From Veillonella sp. VA139 (GTDB taxonomy: Bacteria; Bacillota; Negativicutes; Veillonellales; Veillonellaceae), in assembly GCF_003992005.1 (NCBI RefSeq), contig NZ_RQVL01000022.1, positions 1 through 35,443 of the forward strand: a stretch of 35,443 bases of DNA. The letters run 5' to 3'. Below are positions 33,862-35,443 of the stretch, piece after piece. The notes below the pieces were generated by a model. That model saw nothing but the letters and a program-made list of their open reading frames with translations. It made no database searches and was not told the DNA's origin. Positions within the stretch are counted from its first letter, which is position 1. Every line of letters starts with the position of its first letter. The position numbers and the translations under genes were made by a program.

Positions 33862-34377
33862 ATGGGATTATTTGATGGACAAAAAAGAATAGAAGAAATA
33901 ATTAGACAAGGGGGTAGTTTGGAGAGATGGTATAGTAATTCTGGCGTGCCACTAATGAAAGCAATAGAAAAGGCATTAGTACGTGATGCTAAAGATGTTG
34001 TTACTAAGATGGGTGATAATGGAAAGCTGATCTTAGAATACTTTATGTATCATAATTATGAGAAATTAGAAGTTGTTATTATGGAAGATGAGCACTTAGG
34101 ACCATGTTTTAATACCCTATATCCGGTAAATACTAGGCATTTAACCTCTAATGATATAGCGAATATTTTACAAGCTGCCAATGCAAAGTGTAAAACAGGA
34201 ATTGTTATACATAATGAAAGTGTAGATGTCTTTTGCTATATATTCGCATACGAGTCAAATGAATTCGTACCTGAAGGAATTAGTGTAGATATTTTATTGT
34301 GTATGGCAAACGAAGAGACTAACAACGTATTAGATTACTTAGATACAGTGAGAGAGTACTTTAATTTATATACATAA
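33862..34377 (+). CDS. Cassette protein C2, long form
   Basis: A 171-residue protein, the full-length paralogue of C1. Residues 1-16 and 92-171 match C1; the middle (about 17-91, LERWYSNSGVPLMKAIEKAL and following) has no counterpart there. The C-terminal half (HLTSNDIANILQAANAKCKT and EETNNVLDYLDTVREYFNLYT) is strand-helix rich and could be YbjN-like. It is the last gene before the terminator at 34431. Confidence 0.74.
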   Translation: MGLFDGQKRIEEIIRQGGSLERWYSNSGVPLMKAIEKALVRDAKDVVTKMGDNGKLILEYFMYHNYEKLEVVIMEDEHLGPCFNTLYPVNTRHLTSNDIANILQAANAKCKTGIVIHNESVDVFCYIFAYESNEFVPEGISVDILLCMANEETNNVLDYLDTVREYFNLYT

Positions 34378-34430
34378 GAATAGAGTATGAGTTTGATATG
34401 GCGAAACTAGCATAGAGAAACAAAAAAAAT

Positions 34431-34506
34431 AAGAGCGCTGGCTCTTCCTACATAAACAGTATTTTATATTGTTTATAAAGGAAGAGACAGTGCTCTTTTT
34501 GTTTTT
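34431..34506. terminator. Long bidirectional terminator between cassette 2 and the CRISPR region
   Basis: Arms at 34431-34458 and about 34469-34497 pair over AAGAGC/GCTCTT, CTG/CAG, CTCTTCCT/AGGAAGAG and ATAAACA/TGTTTAT. An A-run on the left (CAAAAAAAATAAGAG) and a T-run on the right make it work on both strands. It would end cassette transcripts from the left and array transcripts from the right. Confidence 0.88.
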
Positions 34507-34528
34507 AAATTATTTAAATCATAACGAA

Positions 34529-34965
34529 AGAATAGCAATGGTTGGACGCAAATGGTACGGTGTACCATTTACGCAAGGATATCTGGTTTTGGCAAAAGGC
34601 TATCGGTATTTTACCAGTCCCCGCAATGGTGGACGTAAATAGTGCGGTGCACTATTTACGCACAGATATCTGTTCTTGCGAAAAGGCTATCGGTATTTCG
34701 CCAGTCCCCGCAATGGTGGACGTAAATAGTGCGGTGCACTATTTACGCACAGATATCTGGTCTTGTGCAAGAGGCTAAAGTTATTTCTGAGTCCCCGCAA
34801 TGGTGGACGTAAATAGCACGGTGCACTATTTATGCATAGATATGTGTACCTTGGGAATAGGCTAATCTAATTTTGCTTGTCCCCGCAATGGTGGACGTAA
34901 ATAGCACGGTGTGCTATTTACGCACAGATATATGAACTCAGGGGAAAGGATGATGTAATTTGCAT
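34529..34965. repeat. Five 87-bp tandem hairpin units abutting the CRISPR array
   Basis: Units begin at 34529 (decayed), 34617, 34704, 34791 and 34879, with steps of 88, 87, 87 and 88; the next step of 87 lands on the first CRISPR repeat. Units 2-5 start with GTCCCCGCAATGG, the core of the CRISPR repeat, then TGGAC, which still pairs with GTCC. Each then has a 27-nt hairpin (34547-34573, 34634-34660, 34721-34747, 34808-34834, 34896-34922) with a GGT loop, a GATAT palindrome (ACAGATATCTG in units 2 and 3), and a variable part of about 30 bases. Similarity decays along the series; units 2 and 3 are nearly identical. Confidence 0.9.
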
Positions 34966-35338
34966 GTCCCCGCAATGGGGAAGTAATTCTAAAGTACGAG
35001 TCTATTATCCTTTCCAACCAGTTGCTATGTTTCAGTCCCCGCAATGGGGAAGTAATTCTAAAGTAAGGACTTACTCAGGTCCGAGGATTTTTATTGCGTT
35101 TCAGTCCCCGCAATGGGGAAGTAATTCTAAAGGTTGAAGATCTTATCGAATATTTTAAAAAGAAAGTTTCAGTCCCCGCAATGGGGAAGTAATTCTAAAG
35201 TCTCTACAGATTCACTTACGGCAACATCTACTTCTGTTTCAGTCCCCGCAATGGGGAAGTAATTCTAAAGAAGGAGATGGTGACAAATTAGAAAATGATT
35301 TAAGTTTCAGTCCCCGCAATGGGGAAGTAATTCTAAAG
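34960..35338 (-). CRISPR. CRISPR array, six 35-bp repeats and five spacers
   Basis: Repeats: 34960-34994 (first six bases deviant), 35029-35063, 35098-35132, 35166-35200, 35236-35270, 35304-35338. On the plus strand each starts GTTTCAGTCCCC, has loop GCAAT, GGGG, and ends AATTCTAAAG. Spacers are 34, 34, 33, 35 and 33 bases. Transcription is predicted from the minus strand: there the repeat ends with stem CCCC-ATTGC-GGGG followed by the 8-base ACTGAAAC, close to the classical Cas6-type tag, and the deviant repeat becomes the leader-distal one, where decay is usual. The array is short and sits beside type III-D genes. Confidence 0.93.
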
Positions 35339-35443
35339 AGTTGATTGGCGCATTAGGATCTGTATATTATACAAATCTCAGAGCCCAAGAGACTAGAATT
35401 AATATCGTATGAAGTGGTGAGCTTGAAAAAAAAAATGTTGGGG
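35339..35443 (-). promoter_or_regulatory. Candidate CRISPR leader at the right edge
   Basis: If the array is read on the minus strand, this flank is its leader. TATAAT on the minus strand lies at 35366-35371, 27 bases before the first repeat, but no good -35 is seen at 16-18 bases. A run of ten A at about 35426-35435 follows. The flank continues beyond the window, so cas1 or more leader could lie further right. Confidence 0.4.

Larger units (their letters stand above)
30681..34377 (+). repeat. Diverged tandem duplication of a regulatory region plus three genes
   Basis: Copy 1 spans 30681-32396 and copy 2 spans 32397-34377. Both begin with CGTGATATAAATTTTAGGGG and continue with the same leader, motif, promoter and gene order A-B-C. 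Leaders are very similar at DNA level; the genes have diverged further. The left joint lies inside the 3' end of cas2. Confidence 0.85.

Noticed and set aside
30996-34377. Cassette genes as toxin-antitoxin pairs or CARF effectors
   Set aside because: No RNase, HEPN, PIN or CARF motif is visible, and three genes per cassette in paralogous copies do not match a standard toxin-antitoxin layout. Function left open.
34542-34778. Open frame of 78 codons with a 29-residue repeat through the tandem hairpin units
   Set aside because: The 87-bp period is a multiple of three, so a repeat frame arises automatically. There is no ribosome site, the start would be TTG, the frame breaks at later units, and the paired base changes fit RNA structure better.
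35375-35409. Possible degenerate seventh repeat (ATCTCAGAGCCC) after a 36-base spacer
   Set aside because: Only about eight of eleven bases match and the rest of the repeat (GCAAT loop, GGGG, AATTCTAAAG) is not recognisable. It would support plus-strand orientation, but the tag and terminal-repeat evidence favour the minus strand.

Overview
The window (about 35.4 kb, low to moderate GC) looks like chromosome from a diderm Firmicute of the class Negativicutes, most likely Veillonella or a close relative. This rests on the gene repertoire (homodimeric pyruvate:ferredoxin oxidoreductase, cydAB plus a fused CydDC, Pit with a DUF47 partner) and on codon use. It is my recognition, not a database result.

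Layout: (1) 1-300 is the end of an rRNA operon (3' end of 23S, complete 5S, strong terminator). (2) 301-770 holds intergenic hairpin repeats. (3) 775-13492 is housekeeping: a ClC-type chloride/proton exchanger, MoaB, a DUF47-Pit phosphate pair, an Rrf2 regulator followed by cytochrome bd oxidase (cydA, cydB) and its fused ABC exporter CydDC, then an unrecognised three-helix membrane protein. (4) 13500-15100 on the minus strand holds a small membrane/coiled-coil protein and a LysR regulator divergent from nifJ (15518-19069), whose codon use suggests high expression.

(5) 19240-35443 is a defence island. It has a possible 32-residue membrane peptide, a 465-residue coiled-coil protein of unknown function, cas6 on the minus strand, and a six-gene type III-D effector operon: cas10 (GGDD present, no HD domain), cas7, csx10 (Cas5 with a helical C-terminal part, possibly Cas11-like), a double cas7, csx19, and a large cas7 with insertion. 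This is the gene order I recall for the cyanobacterial III-Dv complex, but with the Cas7 and Cas5-Cas11 parts unfused. An orphan cas2 follows with no cas1 in the window. Then comes a tandem duplication of an unrecognised three-gene cassette (A1-B1-C1, A2-B2-C2), and finally a short CRISPR array of six 35-bp repeats.

The least ordinary parts are these. First, five 87-bp tandem units abut the CRISPR array. They share the central stem-loop of the CRISPR repeat and add a second 12-bp hairpin with compensatory base changes; the first CRISPR repeat is a hybrid of the two types. Second, a conserved motif (ACTATYGGGACTTTTG) and a 46-nt leader element occur upstream of cas2 and of both cassettes, and the motif also lies upstream of the small peptide and coiled-coil gene, which suggests one regulon. 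Third, the duplicated cassette has decayed asymmetrically: A2 carries an in-frame stop and C1 lacks the middle of C2. No CARF-domain effector is recognisable although Cas10 looks able to make cyclic oligoadenylates, so the unknown genes are candidates for the missing output or for its control. That last point is inference.
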